From contig NZ_BAABHK010000011.1 of NCBI RefSeq assembly GCF_039542055.1, positions 1 through 64,000 of the forward strand: DNA of 64,000 nucleotides, read 5' to 3'. The notes under the pieces are model-generated. The model searched no databases, had not been told where the DNA came from, and saw only the letters and a program-made list of their open reading frames with translations. The number at the start of each line of letters is the position of its first letter. Within the stretch, counting starts at the first letter, position 1. Positions 22,902-30,871 of the stretch are shown one piece after another. A program made the position numbers and the translations under genes. Source of the stretch: Actinoallomurus vinaceus. GTDB taxonomy: Bacteria > Actinomycetota > Actinomycetes > Streptosporangiales > Streptosporangiaceae.

Positions 22902-23657
22902 GTGCCAGCCGAAAACCTGCTCTATCTGCGGGTTGCAGACGATTTGCGCCGTCGGATCATCGACGGTGAACTTGCTGCGGGGTCGCGACTCCCCTCGCGC
23001 GCCCAACTCGCCGAGCAGTTCGACGTCAGCGAGAACGTCGTTCGCCGAGCCATCGACGTCCTGATGGCCGAAGGACTCATCGAGACTCGCACCGGCGCAC
23101 GCCCCACCGTCCGGACGCGCCCGCAGCTGCGCCGCCTCACCCGCTCCTGGTACCGCGAGCAACGCGGCGGATCGCCCTTCCGCGCCGACATGGAGGCCCA
23201 GGGCCACGAAGCGGATTGGACGTGCAAGTCAAAGACCGCGACCGCACCACCGGCCATCGTCGAGCGCCTACGAATTTCGGCAGACGATCCGGTGATGCGA
23301 ACGGACTACGTGTTCACCTCCGACGGCGAGCCCGTCATGATGAGCACGTCGTACGAGCCGCTGGAGCTGACGCGCGGCACGCCGGTGACGCTGCCCGAGC
23401 ACGGACCGTACGCCGGCCGTGGTGTCCGGGATCGGATGTCGGCGATCGGCCAGCGCATCGTGACGGCCACCGAAGTGGTGACGGCTCGCCCCGTTATGCA
23501 GAACGAGGCAGCTGCTTTGAAGACCAGCGCGGGAACGATCGTGATGGTGATCCAGCGGACGTACTGGACGGAGGATCGACCAGTGGAGACGGCGGACATC
23601 GTCGTACCCGTCGATCGCTATGAGTTGCTATATGTGATCCCCGTCGAGGGTGATTGA
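22902..23657 (+). CDS. GntR-family (HutC/UTRA) transcriptional regulator
   Basis: Residues about 5-75 are a GntR winged helix (L-R-R-R-I-I-D-G-E-L-A-A-G-S-R-L-P-S-R-A), and residues about 95-245 a UTRA ligand-binding domain (E-R-L-R-I-S-A-D-D-P-V-M-R-T-D-Y-V-F, and T-Y-W-T-E-D-R-P-V-E-T-A). GAGGGGAGG precedes GTG 22902. Regulators of this type paired with an ATP-binding gene are frequent in actinomycete integrative elements (KorSA-like) and near tRNA genes. It is the only intact gene in the decayed stretch 22360-23980. Confidence 0.88.
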   Translation: MPAENLLYLRVADDLRRRIIDGELAAGSRLPSRAQLAEQFDVSENVVRRAIDVLMAEGLIETRTGARPTVRTRPQLRRLTRSWYREQRGGSPFRADMEAQGHEADWTCKSKTATAPPAIVERLRISADDPVMRTDYVFTSDGEPVMMSTSYEPLELTRGTPVTLPEHGPYAGRGVRDRMSAIGQRIVTATEVVTARPVMQNEAAALKTSAGTIVMVIQRTYWTEDRPVETADIVVPVDRYELLYVIPVEGD

Positions 23658-23688
23658 TCCGTCGTCCTGGACCGATGATCAGGAGCCG

Positions 23689-23800
23689 GGTGCCGGGTGA
23701 TGGGCTTGGACTCCGATCCCTTGGACACGCCGTAGGACCGGGCGATCTCGGCCTGTGGGCGGCTCTCTACGATGACCGCGCGGATCACAAATCCTGGCTC
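23689..23800 (-). mobile_element. Remnant of an IS481-type transposase N-terminus
   Basis: The minus strand reads F-V-I-R-A-V-I-V-E-S-R-P-Q-A-E-I-A-R-S-Y followed by G-V-S-K-G, the helix-turn-helix start of IS481/IS3-type transposases. Homology ends after about 40 residues and there is no DDE domain, start codon or terminal repeats. It is a fossil. Confidence 0.5.
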
Positions 23801-23811
23801 GCCGGCACACC

Positions 23812-23979
23812 CGTGCCGACCTGGTCGGCGGCGGCGCCTACGACAACGACCTCATCGGCCTGTTCGAGTTCAGCACCGACGGCACCCTGTGCCTGCTCAC
23901 CGAGTACTTCGCCCCCCGCATTCAGCACCGTAACCGGGTCGTGATCATCTGTAGTGGAACCGGACCGTCCGTTGCTTGA
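23812..23979 (+). pseudogene. Fragment of an NTF2/SnoaL-like protein
   Basis: The frame reads G-G-G-A-Y-D-N-D-L-I-G-L-F-E-F, then G-T-L-C-L-L-T-E-Y-F-A-P-R-I, the C-terminal half of a SnoaL-like protein, with stop at 23977. No N-terminal part or start codon precedes it; the IS481-type remnant abuts. Bases 23658-24017 contain these two remnants and nothing else recognised. Confidence 0.5.
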
Positions 23980-24017
23980 TCTCAACCATCGGTCAGCGAA
24001 ACGATCGAGGAGGACCG

Positions 24018-24506
24018 GTGCGTACCGTCCGTCTGCGGTTCGCGGCGTTCGCCGCGCTCACCGCCGCGCTGTGCAGTGGCTGCAAGAGCGATCCGCCCGA
24101 CCACCACTCTGCGGCGAGGCCGTCGGTCACCGCCACCTCGCCCACGGTACGACCCTCCGTGACGCCGCACCGTCTCAGTGCGGTACTGGTGAGCGCGCGC
24201 AGTGCGGCCGGGCGTACCGAGGTGACGTACCGGCCGGCCAGGATCAAGCACGTCAGGGACCAGTACTCCGAGTACAACAAGGTGATCGTCACCGGTCCGC
24301 AGGCGACCCTCGAGCTGAGCCCTGACGTCCGGATCGTGCTCATGGTGCCGCTGCACGGAATGGACCCCAACCCCGACCGGGTCAGCACGGCCGTTTTCGT
24401 CGCTGCCCTGGCCAAGAATCGCAGCTATCTGCCCAATATCGGGTTCGAAGTCCAGGTCGGCGCGGACGGCCGGGTCGCCTCCCTGCAGCAGGTCTACACC
24501 CCTTAG
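24018..24506 (+). CDS. Predicted lipoprotein of unknown function
   Basis: The 162-residue protein starts with R-T-V-R-L-R and a hydrophobic stretch ending A-L-C-S-G-C-K-S, a near-standard lipobox with Cys22 as the lipidation site. A Ser/Thr/Pro-rich tether follows, then a domain of about 115 residues (V-T-Y-R-P-A-R-I-K-H-V to V-G-A-D-G-R-V-A-S-L). GTG 24018 has AGGAGG just upstream. It is expected to be anchored on the outer face of the cytoplasmic membrane. No domain family is recognised. Confidence 0.75.
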   Translation: MRTVRLRFAAFAALTAALCSGCKSDPPDHHSAARPSVTATSPTVRPSVTPHRLSAVLVSARSAAGRTEVTYRPARIKHVRDQYSEYNKVIVTGPQATLELSPDVRIVLMVPLHGMDPNPDRVSTAVFVAALAKNRSYLPNIGFEVQVGADGRVASLQQVYTP

Positions 24507-24560
24507 CGGCTGATTCATGCCGCGTGACCGGGGCGGCTCTCCGGTCTTGTCTTGGCTTCT

Positions 24561-24578
24561 GTACCTACTGGTATGTAC
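24561..24578. promoter_or_regulatory. Imperfect TetR-type palindrome upstream of the TetR gene
   Basis: GTACCTACTGGTATGTAC (24561-24578) is an 18-base dyad with 14 matched positions. TACGAT (24576-24581) could be a -10, giving a transcript that starts near ATG 24588 (leaderless). Confidence 0.5.
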
Positions 24579-24587
24579 GATCAGTCT

Positions 24588-25163
24588 ATGGATACCAGGG
24601 AGCGGCTGATCGAGAGCACGCGGGAGTTGTTGTGGGAGCGCGGGTACGTGGGGACGAGCCCGAAGGCGATCCAGCAGCGGGCCGGGGCCGGTCAGGGCAG
24701 CATGTACCACCACTTCACCGGCAAGCCGGATCTCGCGTTGGCGGCGGTGCAACGCAGCGCCAAGGAGATGCGGGCCAAGGCCGACCGTGAGCTCTCCGGG
24801 CCCGGCACAGCGTACGAGCGCATCGAGACGTACCTGCTCCGCGAGCGGGAGATCCTGCGCGGGTGCCCGGTCGGGCGGCTGACCCAGGATCCGGATGTCA
24901 TCGCGGATCCGGTGCTCCGGCAGCCTCTGGAGGAGACGTTCGCCTGGCTGCGGCGACGGCTGGCGGAGGTCCTGGCGGACGGGCAGGAGAGCGGAGAGCT
25001 GCGGAGCGGCCTCGACCCCGTCGCCACGGCGGCGACGATCGTGGCCACGCTGCAGGGCGGCTATGTGCTGGCCCGGGCCGCCCAGTCGGTCGAGCCGTTC
25101 GAGCATGCGATCAAGGGTGTGCTGGGTCTGCTCGCCGCCCAGACGGCGTCGGCCCCGCAGTGA
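24588..25163 (+). CDS. TetR-family transcriptional regulator
   Basis: The 191-residue protein has a TetR helix-turn-helix at residues 1-50 (T-R-E-L-L-W-E-R-G-Y-V-G-T-S-P-K-A-I, then G-S-M-Y-H-H-F). The C-terminal domain has Cys at C-P-V-G-R-L and the all-helical ligand-binding pattern of LmrA/YxaF-type regulators. ATG 24588 is chosen because ATG 24573 lies inside the palindrome. It heads a same-strand run with DUF4865, carboxymuconolactone-decarboxylase-like and phosphotriesterase-like genes, which it probably represses. Confidence 0.88.
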   Translation: MDTRERLIESTRELLWERGYVGTSPKAIQQRAGAGQGSMYHHFTGKPDLALAAVQRSAKEMRAKADRELSGPGTAYERIETYLLREREILRGCPVGRLTQDPDVIADPVLRQPLEETFAWLRRRLAEVLADGQESGELRSGLDPVATAATIVATLQGGYVLARAAQSVEPFEHAIKGVLGLLAAQTASAPQ

Positions 25164-25206
25164 GCGCGCGGCACGTCACCGAGTACTTCGTCTGACGAGA
25201 AGGAGC

Positions 25207-25800
25207 ATGCGCGTGTACGCGATGCAGTACGAGATCACACTGCCCGCCGACTATGACATGAAGATCATCCGGGAGCGGGTGGCGACGAGGGGCCGGGCCA
25301 CGGACGACTTCCAAGGGCTGGGATTGAAGGCGTTCCTGATGCGGGAGCGCGGGGTCGGCGGGTCGCCGGTGAACCAGTACGCGCCCTTCTACCTCTGGGA
25401 CTCCGTGGACGGCATGAACCGTTTCCTGTGGGGCGGCGGCGGGTTCCGGGGGATCGTGGACGACTTCGGCCGTCCGGCGGTGCGGCACTGGACGGGTGCC
25501 GCGTTCGAGCGCGGGCCGGCGTACGGTGCGACGCCGCGTGCGGCGACCCGCCGTACGGAGCCCGTCCCGGCGGGCGCGGACCCGGAGGGCGTGGTCGCGT
25601 CGGCGCTGGAGGAGCTGGGGAGCCGCACCCGTACGGACGGCGTGCACGCGACGGCGCTCGCCGTCGACCCCGGGCGGTGGGAGCTCGTGCACTTCACGCT
25701 CTGGGCGGACTCGCCCGCCGCGGCGGACGAGGACCGCTACGAGGTACTGCACCTGTCCACGCCGGACCTGCACGAGCTGACGAGAGGGCGGCAGTGGTGA
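25207..25800 (+). CDS. DUF4865 family protein
   Basis: The 197-residue protein has the DUF4865 pattern: M-Q-Y-E-I-T-L-P-A-D-Y-D-M near the start, G-L-G-L-K-A-F-L-M-R-E-R, Y-A-P-F-Y-L-W-D-S and W-G-G-G-G-F-R-G-I. The first ~100 residues look like a dimeric alpha-beta barrel of the monooxygenase/stress-response kind. Function is unknown; members often sit next to TetR genes. GAGAAGGAGC gives a good ribosome-binding site for ATG 25207, and its stop overlaps the next start (GTGA). Confidence 0.82.
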   Translation: MRVYAMQYEITLPADYDMKIIRERVATRGRATDDFQGLGLKAFLMRERGVGGSPVNQYAPFYLWDSVDGMNRFLWGGGGFRGIVDDFGRPAVRHWTGAAFERGPAYGATPRAATRRTEPVPAGADPEGVVASALEELGSRTRTDGVHATALAVDPGRWELVHFTLWADSPAAADEDRYEVLHLSTPDLHELTRGRQW

Positions 25801-26192
25801 GCGACGACCTGCGAGAGGCGCGTCTGGACCGGGAGGCGGGCCACCGCCTGCTCGAGGTCCTCCAGGACGAGCGGACCCGGCAGGGCACGTTGCCCTGGTT
25901 GGAGGAGCTCGCGCCCGGGTTTCCCGACTGGCTCGTGACCGCGCTGTTCGGCGGCACGTACCAGCGCGAGGGCCTGTCGCTGCGCGACCGGCAGCTGGTG
26001 AACCTGGCTGCCCTCACCGCGCTCGGCGGGGTGGATCCGCAGCTGACGGGCCACGTCCGTACGAGCCTGCGGGTGGGGTTGACCGCGGAGGAGATCGTCG
26101 AGGTGTTCGTTCATCTGGCGCCCTACATCGGGGTGCCGAAGGCGCTGGCCGGACTGAGGGTCGCCGCGGCCGTGCTGGAGGAGGACAGGTGA
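25797..26192 (+). CDS. Carboxymuconolactone decarboxylase-like (AhpD-fold) protein
   Basis: The 131-residue protein has the small helical CMD fold: L-S-L-R-D-R-Q-L-V-N-L-A-A-L-T-A-L-G, then G-H-V-R-T-S-L-R-V-G-L-T-A-E-E-I and V-F-V-H-L-A-P-Y-I-G. No C-x-x-C peroxidase pair is present, so a lactone-type decarboxylase or isomerase role is more likely than AhpD peroxidase. The start overlaps the DUF4865 stop, and its stop overlaps the next GTG; all are translationally coupled. Confidence 0.87.
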   Translation: MSDDLREARLDREAGHRLLEVLQDERTRQGTLPWLEELAPGFPDWLVTALFGGTYQREGLSLRDRQLVNLAALTALGGVDPQLTGHVRTSLRVGLTAEEIVEVFVHLAPYIGVPKALAGLRVAAAVLEEDR

Positions 26193-27100
26193 GGGCCGCC
26201 CGTACCGTTCTCGGCGACGTGCCGGCGGAGGACCTCGGCGTGTGCGACGCGCATGACCATCTGTTCTTCCGGAGTGCTCGGCTGCCTGGGCAGGAGCTCG
26301 ACGACGTCGCCGCGGCGACCGATGAGGTGCGGGCGTTCCGTGCGCTGGGCGGCCGTACGGTCGTGCAGTGGACGCCGTACGGGCTGGGCCGGCGCGCGGA
26401 CGCGCTCGCGGAGGTCTCCCGGGCCGGGGACATACATGTGATCGCCGCGACCGGGCTGCATCAGGCGGTGCACTACGAGCCGGAGGTCCTCCGGGAGGTC
26501 CGGGGGCGGCTGGACGAACTGTTCGTCGAGGAGCTGACCGACGGCATCCGCGGGGGCGTCCGGGCCGGGATGATCAAGGTGGCGGGCGGGTTCCACGGGC
26601 TGGACGAGCACGCCCGGTCCGTGATGGCAGCGGCGGCGCGGGCCCATCATGCGACCGGTGCGCCCATCGGCGTGCACCATGAGCTCGGGACGGCGTCGCT
26701 GGACGTCCTCGACCTGCTGTGCGGTCGGCATGGCGTGCCTCCGGAGCGGGTGATCCTCGGGCACCTGAACCGCTTCCCGGACTCGCGCGTACACGCGGAG
26801 GCGGGCGAGGCCGGTGCCTTCCTGGCGCTCGACGGGCCGTCGAGGGCCAACCACGCGACCGACTGGCGGCTGTTCGACCTGCTCGCCGCGCTCGTCGAGG
26901 CGGGGCACGCCGACCGGCTGCTGCTGGGCGGTGACACGACGACCGCGGCCGCCCGGGCGTCGACCGGAGGCGGGCCCGGCATGCCGTACCTGCTGCGGGT
27001 GATGCGGCCGAGGATCGTCCGGGATCTGGGCGAGGACGTTGCCGAAAAGATCTTCGTGGCGAACCCGGCGCGGGCGTTCGCGGTCGACTGGCGGCGCTGA
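26189..27100 (+). CDS. Phosphotriesterase-family metal-dependent hydrolase
   Basis: The 303-residue protein is an amidohydrolase-superfamily TIM barrel of the PTE subgroup. Metal-binding H-x-H is in C-D-A-H-D-H-L near residue 22; the bridging Lys is in M-I-K-V-A-G-G near 130; further ligands are H-H-E-L-G, I-L-G-H-L-N-R and the G-G-D-T-T Asp near 250. Relatives hydrolyse lactones (including quorum-sensing lactones) and, promiscuously, organophosphates. Paired with the CMD-like protein, a lactone pathway is plausible (inference). GTG 26189 overlaps the upstream stop. Confidence 0.88.
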   Translation: MRAARTVLGDVPAEDLGVCDAHDHLFFRSARLPGQELDDVAAATDEVRAFRALGGRTVVQWTPYGLGRRADALAEVSRAGDIHVIAATGLHQAVHYEPEVLREVRGRLDELFVEELTDGIRGGVRAGMIKVAGGFHGLDEHARSVMAAAARAHHATGAPIGVHHELGTASLDVLDLLCGRHGVPPERVILGHLNRFPDSRVHAEAGEAGAFLALDGPSRANHATDWRLFDLLAALVEAGHADRLLLGGDTTTAAARASTGGGPGMPYLLRVMRPRIVRDLGEDVAEKIFVANPARAFAVDWRR

Positions 27101-27227
27101 CGGCCTGTCCGGAGGGTAAAGGAAACTTGGTGCTCCGGTCGGCCGCATCGGGATCTAACGCGCCGCCACGGACGTCATGCTTACTGACCGGAGTAGTCCG
27201 GCCGAGCGCCGGGGGGTAGGGAGGGTC

Positions 27228-28364
27228 GTGTTCGGTCCACAGGGCTTCCTCACCTTCACCGTGCTCCTGATCGGTTTCATGGGCGCGCTGTACTGGCTGG
27301 TCAAGACGCGTCTGCTGGCGTTGAAGATGGTCGCCGGGGCGGTCGCCTTCGCCCCGGCGATGCTGTTCGGCGTCGCGCTGGTGAACAAGTTCTACGGCTA
27401 CTACCAGAGCTGGGACGACGCGTGGCGCGACCTGACCAACCAGGCCCCGGCGAGCGTCGCGCGCGTGCCGGACCTCGGCGACCGGCTCGACCAGGTGCTG
27501 AACGAGGCGGTGAAGAAACGGCAGGCGCGTAAGAACGGTTTCGCCCTCGAGACCGTGCTGGCCGGCGCGAAGAGCAACATCACCCGCCAGGGCATGATCT
27601 ACCTGCCGCCCCAGTACTTCCAGCGGCCGTACGCGGCGCAGCGGCTCCCCGTCATCGAGCTCATCCACGGCGCGCCGGGGAACCCGGGCGACTACGAGGG
27701 CCGGCTGAAGATCTCCGGGATGTTCCGCAAGCTGATCGCCGCGCACAAGGCCAAGCCGGCGGTGCTCGTCATCCCGGACGTCGGCGGCGGGCCGGACCGG
27801 GCCACGCAGTGCCTGAACACGGTCGGCGGCGAGCAGGACGAGACGTACGTGGCCTATGACGTGCCGGACCTCGTCGCCTCGCGGCTGCGCGTGGAGCCGC
27901 CCGGTCCCGCCTGGGAGATCGCGGGGTTCTCCGAGGGCGGCTACTGCGCGGCCAACCTGGCGCTGCGTCACCCGGACCGGTACGGGATCGCGGCCTCGCT
28001 GAGCGGCTATTACGAGCCGTTGCGGCACAACCGGCTGCCGCAGCCGGTCGACCCGTTCGCGGGCAACAAGGCGCTGCGCGACGCGAACTCCCCGCTGAAG
28101 GTGCTGGCGCAGCCGCGCCTCAATGGCCGGATGCCCAGGTTCTGGGTGATGACCGGCAGCGGCGTGCAGGTCGACCTGGTGCAGGCGCAGGCGTTCGTCG
28201 ACCTGGTGAAGCGGATCGAGCCGGACGCGCCGTTCCTGATCGTCAAGGGCGGCCAGCACAACTACGGCGCCTGGCGGGAGGCGTTCCCCAAGATGTTCGA
28301 GTGGGCGACGCCACGGCTGTGGAACGCCACTCCCTGCCGGCCGGGGCCCGGCCGTACGTGCTGA
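27228..28364 (+). CDS. Membrane-anchored alpha/beta-hydrolase (esterase D / Ag85-like)
   Basis: The 378-residue protein has two N-terminal hydrophobic segments, about residues 5-25 (F-L-T-F-T-V-L-L-I-G-F-M-G-A) and 33-55, then an extracytoplasmic hydrolase. The nucleophile elbow G-F-S-E-G is near residue 230, and a C-terminal G-G-Q-H-N-Y-G supplies the His. The layout resembles esterase D and mycolyltransferase relatives that act on lipids or cell-wall esters outside the cell. GTG 27228 has AGGGAGG just upstream. Confidence 0.85.
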   Translation: MFGPQGFLTFTVLLIGFMGALYWLVKTRLLALKMVAGAVAFAPAMLFGVALVNKFYGYYQSWDDAWRDLTNQAPASVARVPDLGDRLDQVLNEAVKKRQARKNGFALETVLAGAKSNITRQGMIYLPPQYFQRPYAAQRLPVIELIHGAPGNPGDYEGRLKISGMFRKLIAAHKAKPAVLVIPDVGGGPDRATQCLNTVGGEQDETYVAYDVPDLVASRLRVEPPGPAWEIAGFSEGGYCAANLALRHPDRYGIAASLSGYYEPLRHNRLPQPVDPFAGNKALRDANSPLKVLAQPRLNGRMPRFWVMTGSGVQVDLVQAQAFVDLVKRIEPDAPFLIVKGGQHNYGAWREAFPKMFEWATPRLWNATPCRPGPGRTC

Positions 28365-28365
28365 C

Positions 28366-28671
28366 CTAGTGCGCGCCCTCGTCCAGGTCGAGTACGCGGG
28401 CGTGGAGGACGAGGCGCTGGTGGAGGGCCGCCCGGAGCGCCCGGTGCAGGCCGTCCTCGAGGTACAGCTGGCCCTGCCACTGCACGACGTGCGGGAACAG
28501 GTCGCCGTAGAAGGTGGAGTCCTCGGCCAGCAGGGAGTTCAGGTCGAGCCCGGCCTTCGTCGTGATCAACTGGTCGAGGCGGACCTGGCGTGGGGGCACG
28601 TTCGCCCAGTCCCGGGAGCTGAGCTTGTGCTCCGGGTAAGGGCGTCCCTCGCCTACTGCCTTGAAGATCAC
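28366..28671 (-). CDS. Conserved actinobacterial small protein (often labelled VapB-like)
   Basis: The 101-residue protein begins I-F-K-A-V-G-E-G-R-P-Y-P-E-H and continues R-Q-V-R-L-D-Q-L-I-T-T-K and A-E-D-S-T-F-Y-G-D-L-F, ending D-G-L-H-R-A-L-R-A-A. This family is widespread in actinomycetes and, as I recall, sometimes named VapB antitoxin, but no ribbon-helix-helix motif or adjacent PIN toxin is visible. GTG 28671 is the start. It ends two bases after the convergent hydrolase and follows a small membrane gene. Confidence 0.75.
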   Translation of the reverse strand: MIFKAVGEGRPYPEHKLSSRDWANVPPRQVRLDQLITTKAGLDLNSLLAEDSTFYGDLFPHVVQWQGQLYLEDGLHRALRAALHQRLVLHARVLDLDEGAH

Positions 28672-28698
28672 GCCATGCAGTTTAATGCGGCTACGGCC

Positions 28699-28893
28699 TT
28701 AGCGGCGCCTGGACCGCCAGGCCCGGCCATGCGCCCGCCAGTCGTATCGGGTGCCGAACCCGGCGAGGTGCAGCGCGATGAAGAGCAGGCCGAGCGTGTC
28801 CAGCGTGGGGTAGTTGAAGAAGTCCGAGCCCTTGCCGAGCCAGTCCGCGAGTAGGGCGACGCCGAAGCAGATCGCCGCGACGATGACGAACAT
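28699..28893 (-). CDS. Small membrane protein (64 aa)
   Basis: Two hydrophobic helices, F-V-I-V-A-A-I-C-F-G-V-A-L-L-A at the start and L-D-T-L-G-L-L-F-I-A-L-H-L-A-G-F near residue 40, flank a short loop; the tail is Arg-rich (R-A-W-R-S-R-R-R). ATG 28893 has GAGGCATCC upstream. No function is known. It lies between the CGNR gene and the VapB-like gene, same strand, and may be co-transcribed. Confidence 0.65.
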   Translation of the reverse strand: MFVIVAAICFGVALLADWLGKGSDFFNYPTLDTLGLLFIALHLAGFGTRYDWRAHGRAWRSRRR

Positions 28894-28957
28894 GGATGCC
28901 TCCTGAGGTAGATCCGCGTCCCCCGAGACGCCCAAGAGATCTCCAACAGGACGAAGG

Positions 28958-29557
28958 TCAAACCTCGTACGAGGCCGCTCTCTCCTTCTCGCGCAGGGTG
29001 GTCTTCTTCGCGCGGTTGCCGCAGGTCCCCATCGAGCACCAGCGCCGGGTGCCGGGCCGTGAGCCGTCGAGGAAGAGGGCCCCGCACCGCGGACCCGCGC
29101 ATTCGCGGACGCGGGCGACGGCGGTCGAGGTGACGAGGTCCAGGGCGTCCCGCGCGATCAGGGCGAGCGTGGCCGTGACGGGGTCGCCCGCCCGCCACTG
29201 GACCCGCCAGGACGCGTCGAGGCCCGGCACCGGTACGGGGGCGGCGGCGGCCCGGTTGAGGTGATCCCGGACGGCGTCGCCGCAGGACGCCGGGTCTCCG
29301 GTACGGACGGCGGCGATGACGAGGGCGTGGACCGCCTCCCGGAGCTCACGGGCGCGGGCGGCCTGGTCGAGGCTCGGCACGACGGTCTCGTCGATCGGGC
29401 ACGAGCCACACTGCCGGATCCAGGCGGCCAGAGCGGCGCCGTCGGGAAGCTCTTCCGTCTCCGAGGGAGTCCCCCGGTACCGCAGCGTGCGGATGAAGTC
29501 CAGGCACAGCCGGCCCGCTCCCTCTCGGAACCGCACGGTGTCGCTCGTCGTGGCCAT
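28958..29557 (-). CDS. CGNR zinc-finger protein (ABATE-domain regulator)
   Basis: The 199-residue protein has the ABATE N-terminal domain (R-E-G-A-G-R-L-C-L-D-F-I-R-T-L) and a C-terminal zinc finger: E-C-A-G-P-R-C-G-A-L-F-L-D and R-R-W-C-S-M-G-T-C-G-N-R-A-K, the name-giving CGNR motif. Such proteins are putative DNA-binding regulators. It is divergent from an MFS exporter across a strong inverted repeat (29576-29619), so it is probably the exporter's regulator (inference). Confidence 0.9.
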   Translation of the reverse strand: MATTSDTVRFREGAGRLCLDFIRTLRYRGTPSETEELPDGAALAAWIRQCGSCPIDETVVPSLDQAARARELREAVHALVIAAVRTGDPASCGDAVRDHLNRAAAAPVPVPGLDASWRVQWRAGDPVTATLALIARDALDLVTSTAVARVRECAGPRCGALFLDGSRPGTRRWCSMGTCGNRAKKTTLREKERAASYEV

Positions 29558-29575
29558 GCCTCACCCTAACTCCAG

Positions 29576-29619
29576 AACCGGTTTAACTGGTACCGTTTGG
29601 AGAACCAGTTAAACAGGTT
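29576..29619. promoter_or_regulatory. Paired 16-bp palindromic operator between the CGNR and MFS genes
   Basis: AACCGGTTTAACTGGT (29576-29591) and ACCAGTTAAACAGGTT (29604-29619) are inverted copies matching at 15 of 16 positions, 12 bases apart. Each arm is also a dyad of form ACC-n-GTT-n-AAC-n-GGT. Both divergent starts (29557, 29636) are within 20 bases. This looks like two dimer sites; the binding protein is probably the CGNR regulator. Confidence 0.7.
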
Positions 29620-29635
29620 CTCCTTGTGAGGTGCC

Positions 29636-30871
29636 ATGTCTCTCCGACCCTCGTCCCCCACCGAGGCGTCACCGTCCGCTCGATCCGTGTCCGAGTCCGG
29701 GCCACCGGGCTGGCTGGTGCTGCTGCTCGCGGTCTCCTGCGGCGTGACCGTCGCGAACCTGTACTACGCGCAGCCGCTCCTGGCCGAGCTCACCCGCTCC
29801 TTCGGCATCAGCGGCCTCGCCGCGGGCGGCCTGATCACCGTGACGCAGGTCGGATACGCGGCGGGAATGGTGTTCCTCGTCCCCCTCGGCGACCGCGTCG
29901 AGAACCGGCGCCTCGTCTCGACCCTGCTCGCGCTGACCTGCGCGGCGCTGCTCGTCTCCGCGACCGCGCCGGTGTTCCCCGTGCTCCTGGCCGCCTCGCT
30001 CGTCGGCGGAGCGACCTCCGTCGTCGTGCAGATCCTGGTCCCGTTCGCCGCCGACCTGGCCCCGGACCACACCCGCGGCCGCATCGTCGGACGCGTGGTG
30101 AGCGGCCTGCTCACCGGCATCCTGCTCTCCCGTACGGTGAGCAGCCTGGTGGCCGACCTCGCCGGCTGGCGCGTCATCTACTTCACGTCGGCCGTCCTCA
30201 TGGCGGTCCTGGCGGTCGTGCTCCGGTCGGCCCTGCCGCCCCGCGCCCCCAGCACCGGTCTCCCGTACGGTCGGCTGCTGCGCACCACCGGCCACCTCGT
30301 GCGCGTCCACGCGCCGCTGCGGCGGCGGGCGCTCTACCAGGCCGCGATGTTCGGGACGTTCAGCGCCTTCTGGACGACGATCTCCTTCGTCCTGACCGGT
30401 CCGCCGTTCCACTACTCCCAGCTCGGGGTGGGACTGTTCGCCCTGGTCGGAGCGGGTGGCGCTCTGGTCGCGCCCTGGGCGGGACGTTGGGCGGACCGTG
30501 GACTGACCCGGCCGATGACGGCCGTCGCCTTCGTCGTCGCCGCCCTGTCCTTCGGCGTGGCCGGAGTGGGCCGGCACAGCGTGATCCTGCTCGCCGTCGC
30601 GGCGATCCTCATCGACATGGCCGTGCAGACGACCCTCGTGCTCGGCCAGCACACCATCTACGCGTTGGACCCCACCGCCCGCGCGAGGCTGAACAGCGCC
30701 TACATCGCGACCCTGTTCCTGGGCGGCGCGGTCGGGTCACAGCTCGGATCGGTCGCCTACCACGAGGGCGGCTGGACCGCGCTGGCCGTCTTCGGCGCGG
30801 CCCTGCCCGTCCTCGCCCTCCTCGCGTGGTGCACCGAACGCCGCGTCAAAGAGACAGCGCCCGCAGAGTGA
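29636..30871 (+). CDS. MFS transporter (drug/metabolite exporter type)
   Basis: The 411-residue protein has twelve hydrophobic segments in two bundles. A-N-L-Y-Y-A-Q-P-L-L near residue 37 is the hallmark of the YdeA/NepI-like exporters, and the loop 2-3 motif G-D-R-V-E-N-R-R is present. It is expected to export small molecules by proton antiport; the substrate is unknown. Start ATG 29636 follows TGTGAGG. Its last 26 bases overlap the convergent DoxX-like gene. Confidence 0.88.
   Translation: MSLRPSSPTEASPSARSVSESGPPGWLVLLLAVSCGVTVANLYYAQPLLAELTRSFGISGLAAGGLITVTQVGYAAGMVFLVPLGDRVENRRLVSTLLALTCAALLVSATAPVFPVLLAASLVGGATSVVVQILVPFAADLAPDHTRGRIVGRVVSGLLTGILLSRTVSSLVADLAGWRVIYFTSAVLMAVLAVVLRSALPPRAPSTGLPYGRLLRTTGHLVRVHAPLRRRALYQAAMFGTFSAFWTTISFVLTGPPFHYSQLGVGLFALVGAGGALVAPWAGRWADRGLTRPMTAVAFVVAALSFGVAGVGRHSVILLAVAAILIDMAVQTTLVLGQHTIYALDPTARARLNSAYIATLFLGGAVGSQLGSVAYHEGGWTALAVFGAALPVLALLAWCTERRVKETAPAE

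Noticed and set aside
28366..28671. Toxin-antitoxin pair
   Set aside because: The VapB label is not supported by a ribbon-helix-helix motif, and the neighbour is a two-helix membrane protein, not a PIN toxin.
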